A stretch of DNA of 64,000 bases from Pseudovibrio sp. Tun.PSC04-5.I4 (GCF_900104145.1 NZ_FNLB01000006.1:2005001-2069000); one strand, 5' to 3'. Counted from the first letter of the stretch, positions 17,478 through 27,471 are shown. Made by a program: numbers and translations. Notes: a model not told the origin generated them from the sequence alone.

Positions 17478-19727
17478 ATGGGACAAGAAGTGATTGGCCA
17501 GCATGGCCCCGTAACAATCAATCTTAAAGAAGCATTAGAAGAGCGCTACCTCAGCTATGCGCTCACCACGATTATGCATCGCGCACTCCCTGACGTCCGG
17601 GATGGCCTGAAACCCGTGCACCGCCGTATCCTATACGGTATGCGCCTTCTCAAGCTCGATCCTAATCAGGGCTTCAAAAAGTGTGCACGCGTTGTTGGTG
17701 ACGTAATGGGTAAATATCACCCGCACGGTGATGGAGCTATTTACGACGCCCTTGTCCGCCTCGCACAGGATTTCTCGGTCCGCTACCCCTTGGTTGATGG
17801 TCAGGGTAACTTCGGTAACATCGACGGCGATAGTGCAGCAGCAATGCGTTACACCGAAGCCCGTATGACCGACGTGGCCACACGTATTTTGGACGGCCTC
17901 AATGAGAACGCCGTCGAATTCCGGGAAACATATGATGGACTAGACTCAGAACCTATAGTCCTTCCGGGCAATTTCCCGAACCTGCTGGCAAACGGTTCCA
18001 CAGGTATTGCTGTGGGCATGGCAACCTCCATCCCGCCGCACAATGCCTATGAACTTTGCAATGCCTGCCAAGTGCTGATCACGAATCCAGATGCGGAAAT
18101 AGAAGAGCTCCTTGAGCACGTCAAAGGGCCCGATTTCCCGACCGGTGGTACAATCGTCAGCGACAAAGGGTCCATCCTTGAGGCTTACAAGACCGGACGC
18201 GGCAGCTTCCGCACCCGGGCAAAATGGCACAAGGAAGAAGGCCCGCGCGGCACCTACAATATCATCGTCACTGAGATTCCGTATCTCGTACAAAAATCCC
18301 GTCTGATCGAGAAAATCGCCGAACTTCTGATAGCGCGCAAACTACCGCTGCTCGATGATGTACGCGATGAGTCGGCAGAAGATGTGCGTGTGGTTTTGGC
18401 CCCACGTAACAAGAACGTAGATCCAGAACTCCTCATGGCATCTTTGTTCAAGCTGACGGATCTGGAAAACAGATTCTCGCTGAACATGAACGTCCTATCC
18501 AAAGGCGTTGTGCCTAAGGTCATGAGTCTGAAGGATGTTCTTAAGGAATGGCTTGAGCACCAGAAAGACGTTCTGGTTCGCCGCTCCAACCACCGACTGG
18601 ACCAGATCAACCACAGACTTGAAATTCTGGAAGGCTACCTCATTGCCTACCTGAACATTGACGAAATCATCCGTATCATCCGCGAAGAAGACGATGCCAA
18701 AGTATCGCTCATCAAAGCGTTTGAACTGACTGACGTTCAGGCCGAAGCAATCTTGAACATGCGCCTGCGCTCCTTGCGCAAGCTTGAAGAATTCGAGATC
18801 AAGAAAGAGCACGACAAGCTTTCCAAAGAGAAATCCGGTCTGGAAGCCCTGCTCGCCTCCGAAAAGAAACTGTGGAATCGCGTTTCCAAACAAATTACTG
18901 AGATCGGCAAAGCATACGGGCCAGAGACAAAAATCGGTGCCCGCAGAACAAACTTCGGTCAGGCTGAAGAACACAATCTGGAAGAGATCCATCAAGCTAT
19001 GATCGAGAAAGAGCCGATTACTGTTGTGATCTCGGAAAAAGGCTGGATCAGAACGCTGAAAGGCCATGTGCAGGACATGTCCACCCTCACCTTCAAACAG
19101 GGTGACCAGCTGCATCTGTCCATTCATGCGGAAACCACCAGTAAAATCCTGCTATTCACCACAGGCGGCAAGTTCTACACCATCGGCGCTGATAAGCTGC
19201 CGGGCGGACGAGGCCACGGCGAGCCGATCCGCTTGATGGTTGATATGGACGAGACGCAAGAAATCATCAGCGCATTTGTCCATAAGCCAGATCGAAAGCT
19301 CCTGCTCTCCTCTGATGAAGCCCGCGGCTTTATCGTGGAAGAAAAAGATGTGGCTGCGACAACCCGCAAGGGCAAACAGATCCTCAACGTCACAGCCCCT
19401 GCCAAAGCAGTCCTTTGTATTCCGGTGGTGGGAGACTACGTGGCAGTTATTGGCCTGAACCGGAAACTCATGGTGTTCCCGCTAACTCAGATTGCGGAAA
19501 TGACCCGTGGTCGTGGTGTGCGCTTACAGCGCTACAGAGATGGTGGTATCTCCGACATCAAGACCTTTGACAGCGCAACCGGTCTCACATGGACAGATGG
19601 CTCCGGGCGTACATTCACCCGCACCCTGGAAGAGCTTCAGGATTGGCGCGGAGACCGAGGACAGGCAGGACGCCTGCCACCAAACGGCTTCCCAAGAACC
19701 AATAAGTTTGGCGGCAATTCAATTTAA
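17478..19727 (+). CDS. parC: DNA topoisomerase IV subunit A
   Basis: Breaks and rejoins DNA to decatenate daughter chromosomes. 749 residues. Catalytic Tyr125 in AAMRYTEARM; conserved PDVRDGLKPVHRRILYGM near 39-56; the C-terminal beta-pinwheel (from about 500) has degenerate repeats and no GyrA box, which favours ParC over GyrA. The quinolone-target loop reads HPHGDGAIYD, with Gly where E. coli ParC has Ser80. A 295-base divergent gap precedes it. Confidence 0.95.
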   Translation: MGQEVIGQHGPVTINLKEALEERYLSYALTTIMHRALPDVRDGLKPVHRRILYGMRLLKLDPNQGFKKCARVVGDVMGKYHPHGDGAIYDALVRLAQDFSVRYPLVDGQGNFGNIDGDSAAAMRYTEARMTDVATRILDGLNENAVEFRETYDGLDSEPIVLPGNFPNLLANGSTGIAVGMATSIPPHNAYELCNACQVLITNPDAEIEELLEHVKGPDFPTGGTIVSDKGSILEAYKTGRGSFRTRAKWHKEEGPRGTYNIIVTEIPYLVQKSRLIEKIAELLIARKLPLLDDVRDESAEDVRVVLAPRNKNVDPELLMASLFKLTDLENRFSLNMNVLSKGVVPKVMSLKDVLKEWLEHQKDVLVRRSNHRLDQINHRLEILEGYLIAYLNIDEIIRIIREEDDAKVSLIKAFELTDVQAEAILNMRLRSLRKLEEFEIKKEHDKLSKEKSGLEALLASEKKLWNRVSKQITEIGKAYGPETKIGARRTNFGQAEEHNLEEIHQAMIEKEPITVVISEKGWIRTLKGHVQDMSTLTFKQGDQLHLSIHAETTSKILLFTTGGKFYTIGADKLPGGRGHGEPIRLMVDMDETQEIISAFVHKPDRKLLLSSDEARGFIVEEKDVAATTRKGKQILNVTAPAKAVLCIPVVGDYVAVIGLNRKLMVFPLTQIAEMTRGRGVRLQRYRDGGISDIKTFDSATGLTWTDGSGRTFTRTLEELQDWRGDRGQAGRLPPNGFPRTNKFGGNSI

Positions 19728-19730
19728 GAA

Positions 19731-19769
19731 AACAACAGGCCCGGCATTGATCGGGCCTGTTGTTTATTT
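19731..19769 (+). terminator. rho-independent terminator after parC
   Basis: Thirteen-base perfect stem AACAACAGGCCCG / CGGGCCTGTTGTT (19731-19743 and 19752-19764) with an eight-base loop, immediately after the parC stop and followed by TATTTG. Confidence 0.88.
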
Positions 19770-20148
19770 GATTAACCCGACGCATCCAATACTTCTGGTT
19801 TTGGTCCATCTCCAGCGCCATGCTTGGCAAGCGCATCTGCAGCAACCTTACGATAAGCTTGCAATGCCTCTGAGGTTTAAATTTTCAAGAGTCCAATCAC
19901 TTCAACTGACATGAAGCTCTCTAAAATCTCAGGAGGCGGTGATGCCCAGAACCCAAGAACAGTTGCCAGTAAATTGAACTCTTTAAAGCCGCACGTTAAA
20001 TCTGCACAAATGGAAAACTGGGTGATTTGAAGTTCGCGCTCACAGCCGACAACCTGACCCAACTGGAAAAGCTTCCAAGTGCTTGAAAGCATCGTAGCTG
20101 ACCACTTTAACGTTCAGCAACACATGTCCCAAAATTAAACCACTTTCA
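19770..20148. other. non-coding stretch with a possible decayed C-terminal coding remnant
   Basis: No intact gene between parC and yjjX. On the minus strand, 19778-19876 reads EALQAYRKVAADALAKHGAG followed by a short tail and a stop, with a stop just upstream; it resembles the end of a protein more than random DNA, but I cannot name it. A further open frame at 19877-20092 (minus) shows no family resemblance. Confidence 0.3.
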
Positions 20149-20682
20149 CTAAGTGGTTCTGAAAGCAGGAGACCTGAAGGGCAAAAGAGCGCAAAATAGG
20201 GTATCGACATAAACCGATTGGCGCGTCATACGCCCGTTAGTCAAAACATCAAATGCCCCGCCTTTTTGCTTGATGTTCTGCGTACCAAAGACCTCATCAA
20301 TCGCATGACCCAGCTCAATGCCAGAACCGATGAGGGACATGACTTTGTCTGGCAATGGCAACAACATAGACCGGCTTGCTGAAACCTGCCCTGCTTTCGA
20401 AAGCACAACCATCCAGGCAAATGTATAGGCAATACCGCTAAGGTCGCAGATACCGCCTTCCAACCCCACACCAAAATCAGCATCAGGGTGCTCAGCAAGT
20501 GCATTTTGTGCACGCGTCACAGCACCCTGCCGTGTTTCTTCATCACCCATAGGTTGATCAGAAACACCAGAAGCAACATCTACCGAAATCAGATCAATCT
20601 TATCGGCAGGAAACTGCTCCTGAAACGCGTCCAGTGTTGCGTTCACTTTGACAGGGTTTTGCGAGGCAACAACAACCTTCAT
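20149..20682 (-). CDS. yjjX: inosine/xanthosine triphosphatase (YjjX/DUF84 family)
   Basis: House-cleaning phosphatase that hydrolyses non-canonical purine nucleotides ITP and XTP. 177 residues from the ATG at 20682, preceded by AGCAGGAGC; an upstream frame start at 20757 would add 25 residues unlike the family. Seen: KVVVASQNPVKVNATLDAF (substrate loop), GDEETRQGAVTRA (near 48-60), GVGLEGGI (near 72) and the C-terminal GRMTRQSVYVDTLFCALLPF. Third gene in a dapA-smpB-yjjX run. Confidence 0.9.
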   Translation of the reverse strand: MKVVVASQNPVKVNATLDAFQEQFPADKIDLISVDVASGVSDQPMGDEETRQGAVTRAQNALAEHPDADFGVGLEGGICDLSGIAYTFAWMVVLSKAGQVSASRSMLLPLPDKVMSLIGSGIELGHAIDEVFGTQNIKQKGGAFDVLTNGRMTRQSVYVDTLFCALLPFRSPAFRTT

Positions 20683-20714
20683 GAGTAAGCTCCTGCTAAA
20701 CCGGCCAGACAAAA

Positions 20715-21194
20715 CTAGCCCTGATTTTTCATCACCCGCTGTTTTTCGCGGTTCCAATCGCGGGTCTTTTCTGTCTGACGCTTGTCGTGATCTTTTTTAC
20801 CACGCGCCAAGGCCACTTCCATCTTCGCTCGTCCATCCTCATTGAAATAGACTCTGAGTGGAACAATGGTCTTGCCATCTCTTTGAACGGCAGAGAAAAG
20901 CTTATTCAGCTCACGGCGATGCATAAGCAACTTCCGTGGCCGGCGTGGTTCATGGTTAAAGCGGTTGCCCTGCGTGTATTCCGGGATGTAGACGTTGTAG
21001 ACCATCATCTCGCCCCGGTACTCGGCAGCGTAGCTTTCGCCAATATTGCTTTTACCCTGACGGAGAGACTTAACTTCAGTCCCTCTCAGCTCAATACCAG
21101 CTTCAAAAACGTCTTCAATTGCGTAGTTGTATCGGGCCTTCCGGTTATCCGCAACAACCTTGCGCCCGGGAACGCCACCTTTTTTGGCAGCCAT
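20715..21194 (-). CDS. smpB: SsrA-binding protein
   Basis: Partner of tmRNA in rescue of stalled ribosomes. 159 residues: N-terminal RKVVADNRKARYNYAIEDVF and EAGIELRGTEVKSLRQGKSN, the OB-fold YNVYIPEYTQGN, and the basic C-terminal tail KDHDKRQTEKTRDWNREKQR that enters the decoding centre. Transcribed after dapA with a 67-base gap; yjjX follows after 32 bases. The tmRNA gene itself is not in the window. Confidence 0.97.
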   Translation of the reverse strand: MAAKKGGVPGRKVVADNRKARYNYAIEDVFEAGIELRGTEVKSLRQGKSNIGESYAAEYRGEMMVYNVYIPEYTQGNRFNHEPRRPRKLLMHRRELNKLFSAVQRDGKTIVPLRVYFNEDGRAKMEVALARGKKDHDKRQTEKTRDWNREKQRVMKNQG

Positions 21195-21261
21195 TTCTTA
21201 TCCTTATTCATTCATAAAAGTTGTTCCGCGCGAATGCAAAGCTCTGCGCGGAACACTTAGA

Positions 21262-22140
21262 TTAGTTGATCAGGCCAGCATGGACCATAGCCTTATGAAT
21301 GGTTTCCTGCGTTTGTTCACTGACTGTGACCAAAGGCAAACGCAATTCGTTTTCCATTTTGCCCAGCAAGGACAATGCATATTTAGGTCCGGCTGGATTT
21401 GGCTCAATAAACAGGGCGTCATGCAACGGTGCCAAACGGTCCTGAATAGACAATGCAGTCGCAAAATCGCCAGACATACAAGCTTCTTGGAACTGGGCGC
21501 ACAACGCAGGCGCAATATTCGCAGTTACAGAAATACAGCCATGACCGCCATGCGCCATAAAGCCAAGCGCCGTAATATCCTCACCAGAAAGCTGGATGAA
21601 ATCAGTACCACACAGATGGCGCTGCTCCGACGCACGTGCAAGGTTTGCCGTTGCATCCTTAACACCAACAATATTATCAACTTCCGCAAACAGCTCAGCC
21701 ATTGTCTGGCTTTGCATGTCAATGACGGAACGCCCCGGAATATTATAGATGTAAATTGGCAGGTCTACAGACTTAGCAATTGCTGTAAAATGCGCTTTCA
21801 AACCAGCCTGATTAGGCTTGTTATAATAGGGTGTCACAGACAAAATAGCGTTTGCGCCAACTTCCTGCGCATGCTGCGCAAATTCGATAGCTTCAACCGG
21901 GTTGTTGGATCCAGCGCCTGCCATAACAGGAACGCGGCCAGCGGAGACTTCGACAGCCATTTGAACGACACGCTTATGCTCGTCAAATGTCAGCGTCGGG
22001 CTTTCTCCGGTTGTTCCCACAGGCACAAGCCCATGGGAGCCCTGTTTTATCTGCCAGTCCACGAATTCCTGGAAGGCCTTCTCATCCACTTTGCCATCCT
22101 TGAAAGGGGTGACAAGTGCTGGAATTGATCCTCTAAACAT
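21262..22140 (-). CDS. dapA: 4-hydroxy-tetrahydrodipicolinate synthase
   Basis: Condenses pyruvate with aspartate semialdehyde, first step to diaminopimelate and lysine. 292 residues, standard length. Schiff-base Lys161 in IVGVKDATANL, Tyr132 in IYIYNIPGRS and the GTTGESPTL loop (42-50) are all in place. First gene of the minus-strand unit dapA-smpB-yjjX; divergent from the lytic transglycosylase, an arrangement shared by many alphaproteobacteria. Confidence 0.97.
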   Translation of the reverse strand: MFRGSIPALVTPFKDGKVDEKAFQEFVDWQIKQGSHGLVPVGTTGESPTLTFDEHKRVVQMAVEVSAGRVPVMAGAGSNNPVEAIEFAQHAQEVGANAILSVTPYYNKPNQAGLKAHFTAIAKSVDLPIYIYNIPGRSVIDMQSQTMAELFAEVDNIVGVKDATANLARASEQRHLCGTDFIQLSGEDITALGFMAHGGHGCISVTANIAPALCAQFQEACMSGDFATALSIQDRLAPLHDALFIEPNPAGPKYALSLLGKMENELRLPLVTVSEQTQETIHKAMVHAGLIN

Positions 22141-22453
22141 CTCAGGTTCCTCGTTGGATTACATATAAACAGAGCAATTTTTGCCAGTGCCCTCAATGGG
22201 GTGGCATACAGTAATGTGATCTAGCCCATCTCGGCAACATCACCAAGACCTTCTCTTATAAGATTCGGGAATTTTTTTATGCTCATAATTAGGCCAGCTT
22301 CACAGGTGAGTATGAAGCAGACCTCTATAGAACATTAAACAGATATTTACCCTGTTTGTGGCAAGTAGGCTGGGGGAGCATTTTTGGAATTGAACTGTCC
22401 GGTGCGTTTTTGCCGGATTATCAGCACTCAGGTGAGACGGGCCAACGAGTATT
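22141..22453. other. divergent promoter region dapA / slt
   Basis: 313 bases without a gene. It must carry promoters for both neighbours. Short frames exist but none is convincing, and I see no clear operator or riboswitch. Confidence 0.4.
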
Positions 22454-24751
22454 ATGCGTATCCGCGAATTTTTTCTTGTTTCCACACATGTAAGCGCAAT
22501 TGCGATTGCTGCGTGCCTTTCCGGACCAGCATATTCTGCTGTATCCTTTTCAAATTACAAGATAATTCCAATTCCAAACCCAGCGAAACCCGTACAAACG
22601 GCAGCCCTGATATCACGTCAACCATTAGGCCAAACCGCGCATTTAGTAGCCATGCCGCGCTCCAAACCCGGAAGCAGCAAACCTACATTTGGTAGTAAAA
22701 GCCAAACATCCCAATTATCGAACTATGCTCCCTCCTCTCCCAATAAAACGGAAAGGGCCCTGATTTCAAACCGCGCGACAAACCCGCAAAACGCATTGCA
22801 GGCAACCGCAGCATTGGTCAAGTCTTATCCACAGGGATCGAGTACAGCACCGGCAACGGGGTCCGTTGAACCCCTTAAAGCAGTCCTTCAAAACGTCAAA
22901 TCCGGACAACTGCAAGACGCGATAACAGGCCGTAACGCCTTGCCAAACAACCTTGATCGCCGTTTGGCAAACTGGTTTATCATGCTCCGTGGTGGACCGG
23001 AGACACCGGTCACTCATATCGCCCAGTTCGCTGCAGATGCGCCTCATTGGCCAACAGCCAAAATTGTGAGAGCGCGCGGAGAAGCAGCTCTTGCCACCTC
23101 CAAACTGACACCAAAACAGGTCATCGGTGCTTTTGGAACATCCTTGCCAGAAACAACCGATGGGAAGCTTGCCCTTGCCAATGCCCAACTCGCCGTTGGC
23201 AACAGCGCCCAAGCTGCAAAACTCATTCACCCTCTGTGGCAAAAAAAGATATTTGAACCAGAGCTGGAAGCTCAGATCCGCTCAAACTTCGGCAACATCC
23301 TAAGGCAAAAAGATCATCGCCTGCGTACAGAAATGCTACTGTACCGGGATAGAACACGTGCCGCAGAACGACTACTTTCCGAGCTATCTCGTGACGAACA
23401 AGCCTATGTGAAGGCCCGCATCGCAAGCATTCGCAAAACGAGCGATGCAATGAGCAAACTGAAAAATGTGCCACGCTCCATGAAGAGCGACTCAAACTAT
23501 CAATTTGCTCTCATTCAGCAGGCCCGACTGCAAGGCGACTATGAAACGGCTGCGCGGCTTATGGAGGCAGCTCCCACAAAGTCTAATCAACTCCTCAACG
23601 GAGATAAGTGGTGGGCGCAACGCAGAGATATCTCACGAGAGCTAGCTGAATCTGGACAAGCACGTCGCGCTTACACCATTGCAGCCAACCACGCGGCTGA
23701 ATCTACAAGTATGATTGTGGAGGCGGAATTCCATGCTGGTTGGTTTGCCCTGCGCTTTGTAGGGGATGCTCGTCTCGCAGAACCTCATTTCAAGCGGATC
23801 GCAAAGCTGGGTAAAACCTCCCAAACTCTATCACGTGCCTATTATTGGCTAGGCAGAACTCGCGAAGCTCAGAAAGATACAGAAGGCGCCATTGCATTTT
23901 ATCAGCAGGCCGGTGCTTATCAGACATCCTATTACGGACAACTGGCACTCGCAAAACTCGGTATCAACCAGATGCCCCTCGCCGCCTTGCCAAAAGTAAC
24001 GAATGCGGATCGATCAGCATTCAACAGCAATGAGCTCGTGCAAGCCATCAAGCGACTTGATGAAGCGGGCATGCACAATGATACACTGTTGTTCTATACA
24101 CATCTGGCACGCACCTTGCCGAGCAATGGACAAATTCGCCTCCTCACCGAGCTAGCAGAATCCAGAGGCGTCTATCAATGGGCGACTATGGTCGGCCGGT
24201 TGGCACAAGCCGAAAGAGTAGAGGCGGCCCCGCTTGCTTACCCGATCAACGCAATTCCACGCAAAACACGCATTACCAAAGGCGTTGAAAAACCAGTGGT
24301 TTATGCAATTGCACGACAAGAGAGCTCATTTAACCCGCAAGCACGCAGCAGCGCCGGCGCACTGGGATTACTTCAGTTAATGCCAGGGACAGCTAGAGAA
24401 ACAGCACGGAACCTAGGCGTGTCCTATAAGAAGTCACGCCTGACCTCAGATCCAGCCTACAACGCAACATTAGGTGCTGCATTTCTCGGGGAACTGGTGG
24501 ACGAATTTGGCGGTTCTTACATCCTGACATTTGCCGCTTACAACGCAGGTAAAAACAAGGTGAAAGAGTGGATTGAACGTTTTGGAGACCCTCGCAACCC
24601 GAAGATTGATCCAATTGATTGGGTTGAATCAATACCTTACGGTGAAACACGGGATTACGTTCAGCGGATTACGGAAAACTTGCAAGTTTATCGCTACAAG
24701 CTGGAAAACAAACCCCTGATGATCACGCAGGACCTTACCCGCGGCTACTAA
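22454..24751 (+). CDS. slt: soluble lytic murein transglycosylase (Slt70-like)
   Basis: Periplasmic enzyme that cleaves peptidoglycan glycan strands to 1,6-anhydromuramyl products. 765 residues with a signal peptide (MRIREFFLVSTHVSAIAIAA, cleavage near the PAYS region). A long helical, TPR-like superhelix spans about 140-590; the SLT catalytic domain follows from about 615, with Glu in YAIARQESSFNPQARSSAG and the ALGLLQLMPGTA and AAYNAGKNKVKEW motifs. The N-terminal 40-130 region is Pro/Ser-rich and poorly conserved in look. Confidence 0.93.
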   Translation: MRIREFFLVSTHVSAIAIAACLSGPAYSAVSFSNYKIIPIPNPAKPVQTAALISRQPLGQTAHLVAMPRSKPGSSKPTFGSKSQTSQLSNYAPSSPNKTERALISNRATNPQNALQATAALVKSYPQGSSTAPATGSVEPLKAVLQNVKSGQLQDAITGRNALPNNLDRRLANWFIMLRGGPETPVTHIAQFAADAPHWPTAKIVRARGEAALATSKLTPKQVIGAFGTSLPETTDGKLALANAQLAVGNSAQAAKLIHPLWQKKIFEPELEAQIRSNFGNILRQKDHRLRTEMLLYRDRTRAAERLLSELSRDEQAYVKARIASIRKTSDAMSKLKNVPRSMKSDSNYQFALIQQARLQGDYETAARLMEAAPTKSNQLLNGDKWWAQRRDISRELAESGQARRAYTIAANHAAESTSMIVEAEFHAGWFALRFVGDARLAEPHFKRIAKLGKTSQTLSRAYYWLGRTREAQKDTEGAIAFYQQAGAYQTSYYGQLALAKLGINQMPLAALPKVTNADRSAFNSNELVQAIKRLDEAGMHNDTLLFYTHLARTLPSNGQIRLLTELAESRGVYQWATMVGRLAQAERVEAAPLAYPINAIPRKTRITKGVEKPVVYAIARQESSFNPQARSSAGALGLLQLMPGTARETARNLGVSYKKSRLTSDPAYNATLGAAFLGELVDEFGGSYILTFAAYNAGKNKVKEWIERFGDPRNPKIDPIDWVESIPYGETRDYVQRITENLQVYRYKLENKPLMITQDLTRGY

Positions 24752-24774
24752 GCGGCATCAATGAAGACAGACAC

Positions 24775-24803
24775 AAAGCCCGGCAATCCTGTCGGGCTTT
24801 TAT
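24775..24803 (+). terminator. rho-independent terminator after slt
   Basis: Stem AAAGCCCG / CGGGCTTT (24775-24782 and 24793-24800) with a ten-base loop, followed by TTAT, 23 bases past the slt stop. Confidence 0.75.
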
Positions 24804-24955
24804 GATCAGGTACCATCAAAAAGTACCTCAGCAAGCATTCCGCCACTTCACCAAAAGCAAGACAGGGGCATAAAGCTACCTTATGGTGAGGACAACGCTT
24901 CGACATGATTCATCCAGTGGAATCTAGATCAACAGCGATACATTGGGAGGAATAC

Positions 24956-25864
24956 ATGCTTCAAACCTCAGATAACCTTGATCATGACCTGCAAAACCTG
25001 ACGGGAACCACACGGTTCACATGGAAAGCCAGTGATGGCTTGGTCCTCTCAGCTAATATATGGGAAGTTAAGAAACCTGCCGGCCCAACAGTTCTCTGTC
25101 TCCCTGGCCTGACCAGGAACACGCGAGATTTCTATCGGTTAGCTAACTTCTTGCAGAGCAAAAATCTCCCAGTAATCGCGATGGACTATAGAGGTAGGGG
25201 CCTCTCTGAATTCAGCACTGACTTTGAGACATATAATCTCGATCAGGAAGCTGATGATATCGACAGAGGTCTTGCGGCTCTGAGACTGGAAAAATTCGCG
25301 CTCATCGGCACATCCCGAGGCGGATTACATGCCATGTCTATGGGGAAAAGATATCCGGAACGCCTCTTATCTGTGATTATCAACGACATCGGCCCGTACA
25401 TAGAGCCATCCGCTCTGGATGATATCATAGCGACAGTCGGCACCCAATTGAGCCAGCCAAACATGGCAGTTGCGGCAGAGTATCTCCAGGGAATCCATAG
25501 TAAATCGTTTACAGCTATGACAAAAAGCGATTGGGTAACATTCGCTCATCAACTATTCAGCCCAACATCAGAAGGCGTATCTCTGAGCTATGATAAAAAA
25601 CTAGGTGACGCTGTCCGCGGAAAGAATAAACCAGCACCAGATGTGAATATGTGGCCTTTGTTTGAGGGAATAAAGTCGGTACCCCACTTGCTACTGCACG
25701 GGGAGAACTCGGCTCTGTTATCAGTAAAAACAGTTGGGGAAATGCGCGCACACCATAAAGATATGAACCTCCTTACAATTCCCAATCAAGGTCATGCACC
25801 ACTGCTATGGGATGATTTAACCCAGCAAACTATTCTCACGTTCATTCAGGCACATCCAGACTAA
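24956..25864 (+). CDS. alpha/beta hydrolase
   Basis: 302 residues from the ATG at 24956, chosen for the GGGAGG five bases upstream; a longer start at 24905 has no such site. Alpha/beta-hydrolase fold: oxyanion LCLPGLTRNTRDFY (48-61), nucleophile Ser120 in LIGTSRGGLHAM, and a C-terminal His in NQGHAPLLW. A lap region covers about 140-215. No N-terminal signal, so cytosolic. Substrate not deducible; relatives include carboxylesterases and lactone or epoxide hydrolases. Confidence 0.85.
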   Translation: MLQTSDNLDHDLQNLTGTTRFTWKASDGLVLSANIWEVKKPAGPTVLCLPGLTRNTRDFYRLANFLQSKNLPVIAMDYRGRGLSEFSTDFETYNLDQEADDIDRGLAALRLEKFALIGTSRGGLHAMSMGKRYPERLLSVIINDIGPYIEPSALDDIIATVGTQLSQPNMAVAAEYLQGIHSKSFTAMTKSDWVTFAHQLFSPTSEGVSLSYDKKLGDAVRGKNKPAPDVNMWPLFEGIKSVPHLLLHGENSALLSVKTVGEMRAHHKDMNLLTIPNQGHAPLLWDDLTQQTILTFIQAHPD

Positions 25865-25883
25865 TTCGTTGAAGAAACGGAAA

Positions 25884-25908
25884 AGAGTTGGATCAACGAC
25901 CCAACTCT
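25884..25908. terminator. bidirectional terminator hairpin
   Basis: Stem AGAGTTGG / CCAACTCT (25884-25891, 25901-25908) between converging genes. On the minus strand it is followed by TTTTCC, so it best serves the porin gene at 25929. Confidence 0.7.
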
Positions 25909-25928
25909 CACATTCGTGATTGGTAAAT

Positions 25929-27161
25929 CTAGAAGGTTTTCTGCACCCGGAACAACGCACTGGCTTCATCAAAGTCTTTCACACCTTTGGGCTGCGTCCG
26001 CGCATAACCAAGATCAACCCCCATTTCCATACCGCTTACAGGCGACCAAACCAAATCCCAGTCGAGGGCAAAACGATCGAAGTCAACAAGGGCAGCTCCT
26101 CGAGGCGTATCAACCACAGCATAACTTGCATCAAAGTCCGTACGAACAGTATCAGTTACATAGTGTGTGTACCCGCCAGAAAAAGATAACGCATTGGTTT
26201 TACTGGTTTTTCCACCAACGTAATAAGCATCAAAAACGTCATCATCATCAACACCCACATAAGAAACAGCACCATTTCCGTATTGGAATTGCAACGCCAT
26301 TGCATCTTGGTTACCCAAATGAGGAAGGTTGATAATCGCCCCTGCACCAATGGCCCAACCAATCCCCCCTGACACATAAGCTGCTTTGGGACGTATAGTC
26401 GTTACAGCCGCTGCCAACTTAGCACTTCCCCAATCACCATCCATTCGGAATGCAGCAATTGCATCTGGCGCTTTGTTGCCAGCCGCACCATTTTCATTTG
26501 CAACGCCAGTAAAAACACCGTGCGCTCGATAAACCGGATCCTCAATTGACACGGTTACAGACACACCTCCATCAAGAACCTCTGTATAGGCTGCTGCCCA
26601 CGAGTTGGTGTCTGACCAATCACGATGAACTGCCCCAAACGTCGCTCCGGTGAAGAAATCAAACAGAGAACCAGTCCGGCCAATAGTGAAGCCACCGAAC
26701 TGAATATAGGCCTTATTCAGATCCATAACGGGGGATTCCTCTGAGATTTCATTATCGGAATCTACGGTTGCTCTCAGCTCGGAAAAGGCCCGAACGAAAC
26801 CGTATTCAGTTTCCGACCGCGCATCCATGCGAATATAGGACCGAGCACGGAAACGAACTGTATTCAAATCCCGCCCTATTGGCACAACACTCGCAACTCC
26901 GCCCCAGCCAGCAGGCTTCTTAACAAAGTCGCGGTATTGTGCGTCCGTTCTTATCCGCCCGCTTAATCTCAAACAGGTCTGTGTACCGGGAATAAAAAAG
27001 TAGCCCTCGCCGTAAGCGTCACAAACCTGCACGTAATTCAACGGTTCCACAAGGTCCGGTGGTGCTGGTTCGCTTTCAAACGCTGGCTTCGGTAGATCAG
27101 TTGCCTGCGCTGTAACTCCGAATGACAGCAAGATCGGCAGGAATATCAGCTTCTTCGTCAT
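25929..27161 (-). CDS. porin 1 of 4 (Porin_2, RopA/Omp2b-like)
   Basis: Outer-membrane trimeric beta-barrel for small hydrophilic solutes. 410 residues from the ATG at 27161 (GGAGGTTTAATACC upstream). Signal peptide MTKKLIFLPILLSFGVTAQA. The family signature follows a Pro-rich spacer: LNYVQVCDAYGEGYFFIPGT and CLRLSGRIRTDAQYRD. The C terminus ends in aromatic Phe (LFRVQKTF) as needed for BAM assembly. It lacks the long insert of porins 2 and 3 and is the most diverged of the four at its N terminus. Confidence 0.9.
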   Translation of the reverse strand: MTKKLIFLPILLSFGVTAQATDLPKPAFESEPAPPDLVEPLNYVQVCDAYGEGYFFIPGTQTCLRLSGRIRTDAQYRDFVKKPAGWGGVASVVPIGRDLNTVRFRARSYIRMDARSETEYGFVRAFSELRATVDSDNEISEESPVMDLNKAYIQFGGFTIGRTGSLFDFFTGATFGAVHRDWSDTNSWAAAYTEVLDGGVSVTVSIEDPVYRAHGVFTGVANENGAAGNKAPDAIAAFRMDGDWGSAKLAAAVTTIRPKAAYVSGGIGWAIGAGAIINLPHLGNQDAMALQFQYGNGAVSYVGVDDDDVFDAYYVGGKTSKTNALSFSGGYTHYVTDTVRTDFDASYAVVDTPRGAALVDFDRFALDWDLVWSPVSGMEMGVDLGYARTQPKGVKDFDEASALFRVQKTF

Positions 27162-27448
27162 GGTATTAAACCTCCATCCGTCACTCAGAGCAGTCGAAAC
27201 GCCCACACAGGCAGCGGAGAATTACGCTCAGCTGCAATGACTACCCTCGTGCAGCTAGACAATTACTCCAAGGTGCAATTTTCGCAATTACTATGGATTG
27301 AGCAAGGTTTTCTCACCCAAATGAATGGATCACCTAATTGCAGACAGACAAATTCCAGCAACCGGACAATATCCAGAACTAAATGCTCAGTTATATTCGG
27401 GAGGTAGGCACTCATGAAAAGATATACAATTGGCTAAAAACGGAAAAA

Positions 27449-27471
27449 CCCGGCGGGTTGGAACCGCCGGG
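27449..27471 (-). terminator. minus-strand terminator downstream of porin 2
   Basis: Stem CCCGGCGG / CCGCCGGG (27449-27456, 27464-27471); on the minus strand it is followed by five T. It lies about 200 bases past the porin 2 stop, behind a first hairpin at 27635-27661. Confidence 0.7.

Noticed and set aside
21127..22128. A 333-codon plus-strand frame opposite dapA.
   Set aside because: Antisense of a well-supported dapA and smpB; no domain.
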